A stretch of 64,000 bases of DNA from Glycine soja (taxonomy: Eukaryota; Streptophyta; Magnoliopsida; Fabales; Fabaceae): the NCBI RefSeq assembly GCF_004193775.1, contig NC_041002.1, positions 18,967,535-19,031,534 on the forward strand, in the 5' to 3' direction. Positions 31,781 through 42,929 of this stretch are shown here, in pieces. Made by a program: the position numbers and the translations under genes. Under the pieces are notes generated by a model. The model was given only the letters and a program-made list of their open reading frames with translations. It ran no database searches and was not told the DNA's origin. Position 1 is the stretch's first letter; each line of letters begins with the position of its first letter.

Positions 31781-33500
31781 ATGATGGGGACAAATCAAAT
31801 CGGAAAAAGATTCTATTAAGTCAAGATTAAGGGCCTAGATGTCACCAGCCTTAAGGAGTTGGGATGGTTGATGGGACCACAAAGTGTACAGAAAGATTTT
31901 TGATTCGACCACAGCGGAGGTATTTACGGAAGCCGTTGTATCCCTCGCCCAATACTATGACCAGCCGTTGAGATGCTTCACGTTTGGGGACTTCCAAATA
32001 GTACCGACTTTTGAAGAATTTGAGGAGATATTAGGATGCCCTCTTGGGAGAAGAAAACCGTATCTTTTCTTCGGGTTTCTTCCCTCCTTGAGCAAGATTG
32101 CAGCTGTGGTCGGGGATTCGGCGAGGGAGTTGGATCGTATGAAGCAAACTCGAAACGGCGTAGTGGGCCTACCGCGGAAATACTTGGAAGGCAAGGCAAG
32201 GGATATGGCGAGTCAAGAAGAGTGGGTCCCATTTGCGAATATACTAGCTTTGCTAATCTTTGGGGTTGTCCTCTTTCCAAACATGGACGGTGTGGTGGAC
32301 CTAGCTGCAATTGATGCTTTCCTTGCATAACACCATAGCAAGGAGAGCCCAGTGGTAGCTATCTTGGCGGACTTATTTGATACATTTGACCGAAGGTGCG
32401 AGAAGAACAACGCACGGATTGTCTGTTGTTTACCCGCTCTTTGTGTGTAGTTGGTTTCGCACCTATTCCAACAAGACATAAGGCACCCATGTCCGCTTCA
32501 AAGTTATCGCTCGTGCGTCGAAAAGAGAAGAGTAGATTGGGACCAATACTTGGCTGGGATAGGAGGCAGCACAATCAACTGGTTTCCTCGATGGAAGGAA
32601 GGAAAGGAGGGAGTGCTCTTCTCATGTGGGGACTACCCAAACGTTCCGTTGATAGGGACGAGGGGTTGTATTAACTATAATCCCGCACTTGCTATAAGAC
32701 AGTTAGGGTACCCTATGAGGGGAGCAGGGACAGAAGAGAGGCATGAATGGCTAAGAGTTCATACACGAGGGTTAGATTGGCTCTCCAAGTTGAAAATTAT
32801 CAATGAGGAGAAGTTCGAAGCTTTGGAAGAGGATGAAGAAGTCCAAGCTCTAAAATCAGAGCTAGGAAAGGCAAGACTCACCAAAGAAAAATTCAAGTTA
32901 GTCGCTATAGACATCCGGAAAGAGTGTGCCAGATTACGAGAGGAAAATGCGGCTACCGCAAGAGCCCTCGAACGAGAAACCAAGAGGGCTCGCAAGGAAG
33001 AGCATGGCCAAGATAAATTCCGAGGAGCTTTGTGGGGCAGCAACAATGAACTCAAGCTCTGGAGAGAGGAAAGAGACCAGTCACGAGTACACGACATGGT
33101 CTTAAAGGAGGAGTTAGCTGCTTGCTCAAGATCTAAGAGGAGTTTGGCCCAACACTTAGAAGCCACGGAGCAAAGCATGCTAGCTATAATAGGGTAATAC
33201 AAAGAAGAGTTAAACTAGTCTTTGACCCATGAACAAAAACTTGTAGAGGACTTCGCACAAGCATACACCGAGAAGGAAGCAAGAGGGAGAGTGATTGATG
33301 CATTGCATCAAGAAGCGACCATGTGGATGGATAGGTTCGCCTTGACCTTAAATGGAAGATGGAAGTCAAGACCTCCCGCGACTACTAGCCAAAGCAAAGC
33401 CATCGCTGAAGTGTGTTCAGCCCCAGAGGAAATTCACGGGCTAATCAATTACTGTCAACACATGATAGATTTAATGGCCCATATAATTAGAAACCGTTAG
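31781..33500 (+). pseudogene. Element J ORF1 (DUF7745-like), heavily disrupted
   Basis: Same protein as ORF1 of A and H: MMGTNQ start, TAEVFTEAVVSLAQYYDQPLRCF, EILGCPLGRRKPYLFFGF, GVVGLPRKYLEGKARDM, then a Lys/Glu-rich coiled coil and the C-terminus CQHMIDLMAHIIRNR. Faults include TAA in the 12th-15th codon area (31816), a deletion near 31875, TAA after LA (32327), TAG (32446), loss of about 50 codons near 32725 (MRGA jumps to EERHEWLRV) and TAA at 33195. The C-terminal end, missing in A, is intact here. Confidence 0.82.
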
Positions 33501-33744
33501 TTTATGTTGTAACACTTTTGTATGATCTTGGCTAGATAAAAGCTTTTGTTCCTTTTTATAAAAAGAGAAGTTTTGAAACTCATCACGTTGTCTAAAAAGG
33601 CCTTGAGGTGGATCCAAGTGCTCTGATCATTCATTAGCATATTCATGTTTTGGTGGCATACTCACCACTGTTTGTTTCTTTAGGGAACTCACCATAACTA
33701 AAAAAGCGCAATGGAACCCCTATAACACCCGATCCAGAAGTAAG

Positions 33745-33957
33745 ATGGAAAACGAAGAAGGAGTGCAAGAACAGATGAAGGCCGACCTATCGGCCTTAAA
33801 AGATCAAATGGCTTCTATCACGGAGGCCATGCTAAGGCTTCAAAAAACTATAGAAGATAATGCTACGAAGGCCGCTTCCAATACAGCTAGGGAAGCGGAA
33901 CCGGTGCTACAGCTCGCAATAAACTTGGGCCGAGACAGAGGAAAGAGAGACGGGAGT
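33745..33957 (+). pseudogene. Element J gag N-terminal fragment
   Basis: MENEEGVQEQMKADLSALKDQMASITEAML, colinear with the gag starts of A and L, followed by EAEPVLQLAIN and then a direct run into LTR sequence (TTACGAAATTCGTAAAATT). A TTTCTTTAG acceptor-like site lies at 33674-33683. The tenth codon here is CAG, where A and L have TAG. Confidence 0.75.
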
Positions 33958-34533
33958 TACGAAATTCGTAAAATTTTGTAACGTTACGGAAAAAGAATCA
34001 CCAAAAAAAAGCAAAGGGGGATGTACTTAGTAAAAAAGGGGGTGCAAATAGCAACCAGGCCCACTTGGGCCTTCCAGGGTGTTTCACCGCCTTCTGGAGG
34101 AAGCAACCTGGCTCGCCTGGGCGAGCTGGGTGGCAAGCTCCTCCCCTATTTTCCTATAAATAGGGGGAGGAGTAGAGGGGAAAGGGGTTCAGCCCTTCTG
34201 GTACTTCGTAATCACTTAAAATTAGTGAGGAAAATTGTTTCCGTGAAGAAAATTCAAGCCGAGGCGCTTCCCTAACGTTTCTGTGGGTGATTTCGTGAAG
34301 ATTTCCAACCGTTCTTCGTCGTTCGTTGTTTGTTCTTCGTCGTTCTTCGGTCTTCAACCGGTAAGTTTCCGAAATTGAACTTTTCAATTCATTCTATGTA
34401 CCCTTGGTGGTCCCCATTTGTTTCGCGTACTTTTATTCTCGTTTCATTTACTTTCCATACCCCCTTTTGCCGTGCTTTAGTCATTTACTTAAGTCATTTT
34501 CTCGCCTAATCAAAAAATAAAATAAATTTCCAT
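33958..34533 (+). repeat. 3' LTR of element J, left part (5'-truncated)
   Basis: Matches the 5' LTR from about 29730 onward. Palindrome near 34112, TATAAATAGGGG near 34156, donor GTAAGT at 34361. Interrupted by K at 34534. Confidence 0.88.
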
Positions 34534-36198
34534 TGTTGGATCGAGTGGCCTCAGAATAATTAAGAGGGGGGGGGGTTGAATTAATTATTCCTAAAACTTT
34601 ACCAATTAAAAATTAATCTTTTAAGGCTTTTACTTTTGTTGTTAAGAAAATATGGAGTAGAAGAGAAACTTAACAGAAAGTAAAAGCTAAAATTAAATGC
34701 ACAGCGGAAAGTAAAAAAGTAGGGAAGAAGGAAACAAACACACAAGAGTTTTTATACTGGTTCAGCAACAACTCGTGCCTACCTCCAGTCCCCAAGCGAC
34801 CTGCGGTCCTTGAGATTTCTTTCAACCTTGTAAAAATCCTTTTACAAGCAAAGATCCACAAGGGATGTACCCTCCCTTGTTCTCTTTGAAACCCTAGTGG
34901 ATGTACCCTCCACTAGAACTGATCCATAAGAGATGTACCCTCTCTTGTTCTCAGTCAAACCCAAGTAGATGTACCCTCTACTTGTACCACAAAGGATGTA
35001 CCCTCCAATGTGTTAAGAAAAAGATCTCAGGCTGTTACACCTTTGATACTTTGTGAATGGGGATACAAAAGAATTCTCAGGCGGTTAAACCTTTGAACGC
35101 TTTTGTATTAGGGAATGGGAAGAATCAAAAGAATTCTCAGACTGTGTCGTTTTGAATTCTTTGACAAGGGAGAAGGGAGACACAAAAGAATTCAGGCGGT
35201 TAGTCCCTTGTTCTTTTGGAAAAGAGAGAAGAGAGACACAAAAAGAATTCAGGCGGTTAGTCCTTGGCGAATTATTTTTGGCAAAGGGAGAAGAGAATGA
35301 AAAGGATGAATAGCACAAGTTTTCAAGGTTTAGAAAACCAGAAAACTTCAAAAAGCTTTTGGTACAAAGAAGAAGAAGAAGTTCAAAGAGATTCAAGGCT
35401 TGTAAAGGATTGTATGAAATAAGTGTTCAAGATTGTTGTTAGAAAGATTGATTCAAAATGCAAAACAAAGCCTTGCTTTTATAGACTCTTCATGTCTGGT
35501 CAAGAAGGCCATTCAGAAGAGTTATAACTTTTTAGAAAAACTTAAAACCCATTTGAAAAAGTCAAAACCTTTTTGAAGAGTTACATCTTTTGATTTTTCA
35601 GAAACAGTCACTGGTAATCGATTACCAAATAAGTGTAATCGATTACACAAAGCTTTTGAGTGAAACAATGTGACTCTTCATTTTTAAATTTGAATTTCAA
35701 CGTTCAAGGACACTGGTAATCGATTACCAAAACATTGTAATCGATTGCAGCCTTTTGAAAATATTTGGAACGTTGTAAATTCAGTTTGAAAACTTTTTCA
35801 AACTCATTTTGCTACTGGTAATCGGTTACAACAATATGGTAATCGATTACCAGAGAGTAAAAACTCGTTGGTAAAGGTTTTGTCAAAAACTCGTGTGCTA
35901 TTCAAAGTTTTGAAAAAACTTTTTAATACTTATCTTGATTGAGTCTTTTCTTCATTCTTGAATCTTGATCTTGATTCTTGAGATCTTGAATCTTGATTCA
36001 TGATTGTAGACTTTCTTCTTGAGTCTTGAATTCTTCTTGATTCTTGAACTCTTGACTTGTTCTTGATTCACTTGAGTTGTTCTTTGATCTTTTGAGCTTT
36101 TTGTTCATTACCTTTGTCATCATCTTTTGTTGTCATCATTGTTATCATCAAAACACCTTTGAATCATTGTTGATTCGTCATGAAGCTTTGCTTCCACA
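34534..36198 (+). mobile_element. Element K: solo LTR (1665 bp), probably SIRE/copia-like
   Basis: Starts TGTTGGATCGAG and ends TTCCACA, with flanks TCCAT (34529-34533) and TCCAC (36199-36203); the uninterrupted J LTR reads TCCAC. No internal region is seen. It contains several GGTAATCGATTACCA palindromes (35600-35860), repeated GATGTACCCTC blocks and repeated CTTGATTCTTGA. The family name is from memory. Confidence 0.75.
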
Positions 36199-36940
36199 TC
36201 CACCGATCATTTGATTTGTAATATCCGTTAATTTCTGTTAAAATGAAATCTGACCGTTCGGTCATGCCGTAACCATGTTGGAAACCAAAAAGAGGTAAAA
36301 TAATAATATAATAATCAAAAAATATCTTTTAGTAAAATAAACCAAAAAAAATCAATCGGACGTTTCTCTTTGGGATTTCTCTTTCTTAATTGAATTGACT
36401 ATTAACTAAAGTGAAACTAAGGCTAAAATCAACCCGCAAAGTCAAGCTCGTCTGCAAAAAAAAATCACTAAAAAGGATTTTAAGATTCGATACCTCAGTT
36501 TTTCTCACCAAGTAAAAATGGGTCATTTTAAGGTCCAACGCCTTAAAAGGACATCCTTCCAAGTAAAAAGAATCGCTTGATTTGCTCCTTTAGAAAGAAC
36601 TACGTAGGTTTGATTTCCTCTTCGATGGAGGGTACGTAGGAGCAAGAGCCCTGCTTTTGTCGACCTCAAAAATAAAAAGAAATAAAAGATTAGGTACACA
36701 ATTTCACACAATTCTAAAATTAAGGCTGTTGTCCTTTGGGACAAACGTGAGAGGTTCTAATACCTTCCTCAAACGTAAATACAACTCCCGAATCAAGAAT
36801 ATTCTTCATGACCGGTTTCCATCGGTTTTTCCGACGTTTTCCACAAATAAACGTTGGTTGCAACTCCGTGCATTTTCCTCCTTTGGAAGACGCACCCGTG
36901 AGCCTCACCTCACTCGCCCGCAAAAGGGTAGGTTGCGACA
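36199..36940 (+). repeat. 3' LTR of element J, right part
   Basis: Resumes at CCACCGATCATTTG and ends GGTTGCGACA. TACGTA module at 36596-36648. Followed by the TSD GTCTT. Confidence 0.9.
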
Positions 36941-36945
36941 GTCTT

Positions 36946-37880
36946 CAATCATTTATGCTTTCAAAAGACGACAATGTCTTTATTTACATTTCAAAAGACT
37001 TCAATGTCTTCAGTCATTTACGCTTTCAAAAGACGACAATGTCTTCATTTACATTTCAAAAGACTTCATTGTCTTCAGTCATTTACGCTTTCAAAAGACG
37101 ACAATGTCTTCATTTACATTTCAAAAGACTTCAATTTCTTCAGTCATTTACGCTTTCAAAAGACGACAATGTCTTCATTTACATTTTAAAGACTTCAATG
37201 TCTTCAGTCGTTTATGCTTTCAAAAGACGACAACGTCTTCATTTACATTTTAAAGACTTCAATGTCTTCAGTCGTTTATGCTTTCAAAAGACGACAATGT
37301 CTTCATTTACATTTCAAAAGACTTCAATGTCTTCAGTCATTTACGCTTTCAAAAGATGACAATGTCTTCATTTACATTTCAAAAGACTTCAATGTCTTCA
37401 ACCATTTACGCTTTCAAAATACGACAATGTCTTCATTTACATTTCAAAAGACTTCAATGTCTTTAGTCATTTACGCTTTCAAAAGACGACAGTCATTTAT
37501 GCTTTCAAAAGACGACAATGTCTTCATTTACATTTCAAAAGACTTCAATGTCTTCAGTCGTTTACGCTTTCAAAAGACAACAATGTCTTCATTTACATTT
37601 CTAAAGACTTCAATGTCTTTAGTCATTTACGCTTTCAAAAGACGACAATGTCTTCATTTAAATTTCAAAAGACTTCAATGTCTTCAGTCGTTTACACTTT
37701 CAAAAGACATCAATGTCTTCATTTACATTTCATAAGACTTCAATGTCTTCAGTCATTTACGCTTTGAAAACACGACAATGTCTTCCTTTACATTTTGAAT
37801 GATTTCAATGTCTTCAACCATTTACGCTTTGAAAAGGCTGAAACATGTTCATTTACATTTCAAAGACTTCAACGTCTTTA
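36946..37880 (+). repeat. Hairpin tandem array of element F, right part
   Basis: Continuation of the 66-67-bp dimer array with AAGACGACAATGTCTT and AAGACTTCAATGTCTT. About 13 dimers, decaying towards the right. Long open frames cross it only because the period is near a multiple of three. Confidence 0.9.
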
Positions 37881-38149
37881 GTCTTTTACAGGACTCAATG
37901 TCCTTGTTTGTGCTTCATAGGACATGATGTCCTCTATTTTTATTCTTTGAAAAAAAAAGGAAAAGAAAAAAAGAAGAACTTTAGATGTCTTCCACTCTAC
38001 AAAACTTCAATGTCCTCATGTTTTCTTGGTTTCACTTCCTTGGTTTTTGCCAGTTGCCTGGTCGAATAGCAAGATCACTCGAACGAAATTAGTGTCCTTA
38101 TCTTTACTTCCCTTTTATTTCCAATAAAAGATAAGTAAAGAGGGGCAAC
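37881..38149 (+). other. End of the F 3' UTR with polypurine tract
   Basis: Degenerate repeat units and A-runs, then TTAGTGTCCTTATCTTTACT and the tract AAAAGATAAGTAAAGAGGGG with CAAC (about 38126-38149). Same architecture as before the B 3' LTR. Confidence 0.7.
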
Positions 38150-38607
38150 TGTCATACCCTAATTTCATCCGGGGACTATCGTTTGTTGATCTTTTGATCC
38201 TTGTTTGTCAACTTACGGTGTTGAATGCTAGTTATAGTGAGAAACAGATGATCATTCAATGTTTTGATCAAGAATGCGAAAGATATCGAAAGAGAGGGGT
38301 AAAAGGGTCATTTCAGGGGGCTTTTCTGGACCTTGGCTCGCCCAGGCTAGCCTCTAGCTTGCCTAGGTCCTCCAAATAGCTTAGGGGTGAAGTAACCAGC
38401 TTGCCTGGGTTAGCAAGGTTACTTCAGGTTGTATTTCGCTTTAATTTTGAGGAGATGAACAATTTTGTTCCTTAATCAAAATGATTTTGGTTCAATCCTA
38501 TGTTTTTGCTCAAAACTTTGTGCGATTCCAATGCTTTGACAACTTATCTTTGGCATTCATTCATGTTTAGTTCTTTGTCACATTACTCACTGCATTTTTG
38601 TCCTTTT
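38150..38607 (+). repeat. Start of the F 3' LTR, then LTR-like orphan sequence and L gag leader
   Basis: TGTCATACCCTAATTTCATC and about 20 more bases match Tat LTRs; then the sequence diverges. GGCTCGCCCAGGCTAGCC and GCTTGCCTGGGTTAGC near 38335-38415 look like decayed promoter palindromes. The last ~100 bases resemble the leader before gag, ending in the acceptor-like TCCTTTTAG (38608-38609). The boundary between F and L is not resolved. Confidence 0.5.
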
Positions 38608-38674
38608 AGGAGAAAACACTATAACTAAACATGCTCTAAGGCACCCCTATCGAACCCGTTCTAGGACTAGAGTC

Positions 38675-39589
38675 ATGGGTGACGTAGAAGAGGTGCAAGA
38701 ATAGATGAAGGCTGATATGGTAGCCTTGAAAGATCAAATGGATTCCATGATGGAAGCCATGTTAAGCATAAAAAGACTGATAGAAAGTAACATGGCCATG
38801 ATTGCCACCGCCAGCACTACTGCTGAGGCAGATCCTACTCATCCGTCTGCCATAAATCAAGCACATCAACCCGCCCCAGACATGGCGGGACGAGGAGGGG
38901 AGGTGTTAGGAAGCACCGGTGGCTCGCACATGGGGTATAATAGAAAGGCTTACCACCAATTATACGCTACCCACCATGCACGAGAACATTGATCATGCTG
39001 TTGCCGTTACCATCGAGGGCTAGTAACCCCAACCTATAAGGGGCGCCCGTGAAGAGCCTCAGGAATGTGCCCAAGGTGACTTCGACTCATATCCCCCGTT
39101 CACCACCAAGGGGCCAACGCTCAATGCTGTGCCTAAACCCAACACCGCGAGATCATCTCAACCCCACCCTTTGTGACCGCTGCATTTCCCTGTAGGGGGC
39201 CACCTCCGGTAGTGGAAGGAAGAGAGAAACTTGATCTCATTGAAGAGAGATTAAGATTTGTCGAAGGGTTTGGTGATTACCCTTTCGCTGACATGAAAAA
39301 TTTGTGTTTGGTACTAGATGTCGTCATCCCTCCAAAATTTAAGGTATCAGATTTTGATAGATACAAGGGGACCACTTGCCCCAAAAATCACTTGAAGATG
39401 TATTGCCGGAAAATGAGGACGTACTCTAGGGATGAGAAGCTTTTGATGCATTTCTTCCAAGATAGTTTGGCCGGAGCAACGGTCATCTGGTATACCAATT
39501 TGGAGGCTTCTCGCATCCGCTCATAGAAAGATTTGATTACTTCTTTCATTAGGCGGTACCAATATAACACTCAAATGGCTCTCGACAGA
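38675..39589 (+). pseudogene. Element L gag, disrupted and truncated
   Basis: MGDVEEVQE then TAG (38702), MKADMVALKDQMDSMMEAML, AEADPTHPSA, a frame-shifted stretch (about 39000-39170), then PPPVVEGREKLDLIEERLRFVEGFGDYPFAD and LLMHFFQDSLAGATVIWYTNLEASRIRS with TAG (39524, a Trp position in A). It runs through RRYQYNTQMALDR and at about 39588 changes abruptly to integrase. Confidence 0.82.
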
Positions 39590-40418
39590 TGTGATTAGAG
39601 CTATTGAGCCCAAGGTGTCAAACGGACATCGCTTCATCTTGGTCACCATTGACTACTTCATCAAATGGGTTGAAGCGACTTCTTACACGAGTGTGACAAG
39701 GAGCGTGGTGGTTAGGTTCATCAAGAAAGAGATAATCTACCGATATAGATTACCAAGGAACATTATCACTGACATCGCCACCAATCTAAACAACAAAATG
39801 ATGAAAGAGATGTATGAGGATTTCAAAATCCAACATCACAATTCCACGCCTTATAGACCCAAGATGAATGGGGCAGTTGAGGCAGCAAGCAAAAACATCA
39901 AGAAGATCGTTCAGAAAATGATCGTGTCATATAAGGATTGGCATGAGATGCTCCCTTTCACACTGCACGGTTATCAAACCTCAATACACACATCAACTAG
40001 GGCAACTCCGTTTTCAATGGTATATGGGATGGAAGTCGTGTTGCCATTTGAAGTAGAGGTCCCTTCTTTAAGAATTCTGGTAGAGTCTGGGTTAAAAGAG
40101 TTAGAATGGGCCCAAACACGCTTTGATCAGCTAAACCTTATAGAAGGTAAGAGACTGGCAGCCATGAGCCACGAGCGATTATATCAAAGACGGGTGAAGA
40201 ATGCTTTCGACAAGAAGGTACGCCCATGCAAGTTCAACGAAGGGGATCTTGTCTTGAAGAAAGCATCTCAAGCCCAAAAGGACCATAGGGGAAAGTGGGC
40301 CCCAAATTACGAGGGACCGTTTGTCACGAAGAAAGCATTTTCGGGAGGAGCGTTAGTACTAGCTAGCATGGACGATGAAGAATTGCCTTCGCCCGTGAAT
40401 TCTAATGTCGTCAAGTGA
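39590..40418 (+). CDS. Element L integrase core and C-terminus (partial, no stop)
   Basis: 275 codons open from ATG 39591 to the TGA at 40416. Homologous to B 11295-12125. It has the catalytic D in TIDYF, the second D in ITDIATN (usually DNGTN, here two substitutions after the Asp) and E in NGAVEAA, then the C-terminal KFNEGDLVLKK and GKWAPNYEGPF. It ends two codons early relative to B. The HHCC finger is missing because of the gag-integrase deletion, so it is probably non-functional despite the open frame. Confidence 0.85.
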
Positions 40419-41150
40419 TATTATGCCTAGTGCTTGGGGCAGCCAAAAAAGTTTGATGTGTGGTTTTGTCCCCCCAAGAGCTCATTGGGATCTCCGAAGT
40501 TTTTCCAATCTTTTGTAAACCATGATTACAACATTTAATAAACTTTGGATTGATGATATGCATTTCAACTCCTTGTGTTGTGTCTTTTATTATGTTAGAG
40601 TACACACTCTCGTTTTTGAATCCCAAGCCATTTGGCTCAAATCTATGGGGTTCCTAAAGTGTTTAAGTAAAATTGAACACAAATAACACCTGTTTAATTG
40701 TTGTACTTAATGATTAGTCATAAACATGCATGCATTCGCATCTGCATCTCATCGTCCTGCGGATCGAAGGATAAGTAAAAGTCATTTTGGGCGATGGTCA
40801 ATACCACACCAAAATCTAGATAAAAGGTAAGCGAAAGGTAATATCGGTTTTGTGATGTTGTTTTGCATTTACTGCATGTTGTCATTTCTTGTATTCAAAA
40901 GCTTAGGGGCAGGTACGAGTAGGTGCTGGGCCCGCGATCAATAGATCATCATCCCAGGTCCGGCTCAAGACGTTAAAGAAGCGCTACTAGGAGGCAGCCT
41001 AGTACCTTTAAAATTTCTGCTTCTTATTTTTCATCTATTTTCTTAAGTTACATTCGAATATGCCTAGTTTATTTGCAATCCTTGGAATTAAGGAAATACA
41101 CAAGCATGACAAGGGGGCATTTAAATTTTTGCCAAAAAAAAATGATCATG
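40419..41150 (+). other. Element L spacer after integrase
   Basis: Colinear with B 12126-12818. Conserved blocks near 40620-40660 and 40905-41005. No coding supported. Confidence 0.6.
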
Positions 41151-41198
41151 TTAGCTAGCCTAGGCGAGCACCCTTGGACCAGAAAACATAAAAAGGGG
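41151..41198 (+). promoter_or_regulatory. Putative internal promoter for ORF3 of L
   Basis: TTAGCTAGCCTAGGCGAGC (41151-41169) followed by CATAAAAAGGGG (41187-41198). Same order and spacing as B 12819-12871. Confidence 0.45.
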
Positions 41199-41591
41199 CA
41201 GGGGTGAAGCTTTCTTCACCCGATTTTCTTCCCCCCCACCTTCTAAGAACGCCAAGGCTACGGGATTCATGAAAACCAGCAGCCCTAGGTCCTTGTTTGC
41301 ACATTTTTTCTTCCATTTGCTGCTTTGTGTTCACTCCCTACAAGTAAGTGCAATCCCCCTTGATTCTTTGGCTCTCCATTGATGTATTTTAGTGCCTTAG
41401 TTGTTTAGTTTTTGCCAATTTTGTGAGACAATGTATGCTTGGATTTATGCTTATTTTGTTTGAATTGGAGGGTTGTAGGGGATGGCCTTAGGCCTAGTGT
41501 GAATTCTGAAATGATTGGGCATGACACATTGTCCCCATTCCCTACTTTTTCATGCCTAAATGTGCGCCCACCAAGTGCTCGGTGAAATACC

Positions 41592-41903
41592 TTAAGGAAT
41601 AGTTCTGTAGCACAATACATCAATTATTTTCTCCAACTCAAAGCTCAATAGTAGCAATTTGTTGAGGGCCTTAAGAAGGAGCCTACAAGTATTACACGAC
41701 CATGATATTGGTATATTTCGTTGTCTTAGAGAAATTATTAGGTGGTTTAATAAACCTACGTGTCCACAATTGTAATTAATTTTCATTCAAGTTTTTAAAT
41801 TGTAAAAAAATAACAATTCATTATATATAGAGATTAATGAGGATTATAATAGTTTCAGACTATCCATTAGTTTTTCTTGTATTCAAGTAAACATGATCAT
41901 TAA
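41592..41903 (+). other. Unidentified insertion next to the MITE
   Basis: B continues from GGTGAAAT directly to sequence found here only after the MITE. This 310 bp is extra. The plus strand carries a short frame (LLRALRRSLQVLHDHD, then IFRCLREIIRWFNKP) of about 45 codons ending near 41780, possibly a captured gene piece. I do not recognise it. Confidence 0.4.
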
Positions 41904-42351
41904 GAGTATGTTTGGATGTGGAAATTTAAAATTTTGAGAAATTTTAAATTCTAAGAATTTCAAATACTTCAATTGAAATTCTTTTATTTTCAAAATTTTG
42001 TGTTTGGATAAAAAAAATTAAAATTATGAGGATGAAAAAATGAATGAAAAAAAGAGAAGATATGATTGATGTGCTAGTTATACGTGTTCCTCTATGCTCA
42101 CACCCGATCGATATTTTAAGAGCTAAAACAGTGTTTCTTGAAGAAGATTGTAAGAAGAGAATTTCAATTTCTCACCTTTTAGAAGGAAATTAAAATTCCA
42201 GATTTTTAGTTGTTTAAAATTCTGTTTTAAAATTCCAAAATTTTAAATTCTTCTTAAAAAAAACATCCAAACAATGAATTCTAAATTACAGAAATTCAAA
42301 TTCTCTGATAAATTACTTTCCTTACTTAAAATTCTCTATCCAAACGCACTC
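41904..42351. mobile_element. MITE, Tourist/PIF-Harbinger-like (448 bp), TSD TAA
   Basis: Ends GAGTATGTTTGGATG and TATCCAAACGCACTC form imperfect terminal inverted repeats; flanked by TAA on both sides (41901-41903, 42352-42354). The interior is AT-rich with no coding capacity. Confidence 0.75.
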
Positions 42352-42929
42352 TAATGGCATTTGCGCACAACTTTAAGAAATTCTGCTTGTGGAGCAAATT
42401 GATGCATGTATGGGTAGTTTGTGGAGTTTAGGATAGATGCCAAAATGTGGTTTAGGCCTAGGGACCCAAGCCTTTTGTTTTTCAAATGCAAGAAGGCAAG
42501 AAAATGAAAGCATGTGAGTGAGGTTTCCCCTTTAGGCCAGCATTTGTTTTGGGCTGCACCATGAGGTTTTTCTTTGCGCCTAGATGGTTTGAAAAGGTTT
42601 TTCACCATGTACATGTGTGTATAGAGTAGGTAGCAAGAGGCAAATGCCTTTCAAATAAAGCGTATGTATGTTGAATAGGTAGCCAAGCGCTTTACAACAT
42701 GTACATATATGGGCATGGCACGAAAATGCTTCTCAAAATATGAACATATGACATGGAAATTGCCTTGCAAAAATGTGAATAGGTAGCATAAAAATTGCCT
42801 TTCAAATGAATGCATATATGCATAAATGTGTAACATGATTTTTCTCTTCAAATGAATGTGAATATGTGTTAATATATAGCATCAAGTTGCCTCTCAAGGG
42901 TATGTACATATATGTGTGAATAAAATGTG

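Larger units (their letters stand above)
29443..36940 (+). mobile_element. Element J: Tat element reduced to LTR-leader-ORF1, TSD GTCTT
   Basis: Flanked by GTCTT at 29438-29442 and 36941-36945. It holds a full 5' LTR, primer site, leader, ORF1, the first ~70 codons of gag, and a 3' LTR lacking its first ~285 bp. A deletion from gag into the 3' LTR (junction near 33957) removed pol, the 3' UTR and U3 start. K is inserted in its 3' LTR. Confidence 0.9.

Noticed and set aside
36808..37735. Long overlapping open frames across the AAGAC/GTCTT array
   Set aside because: They are open in several frames because the short repeat lacks stops; peptides are repetitive and have no start context. Treated as non-coding repeat.
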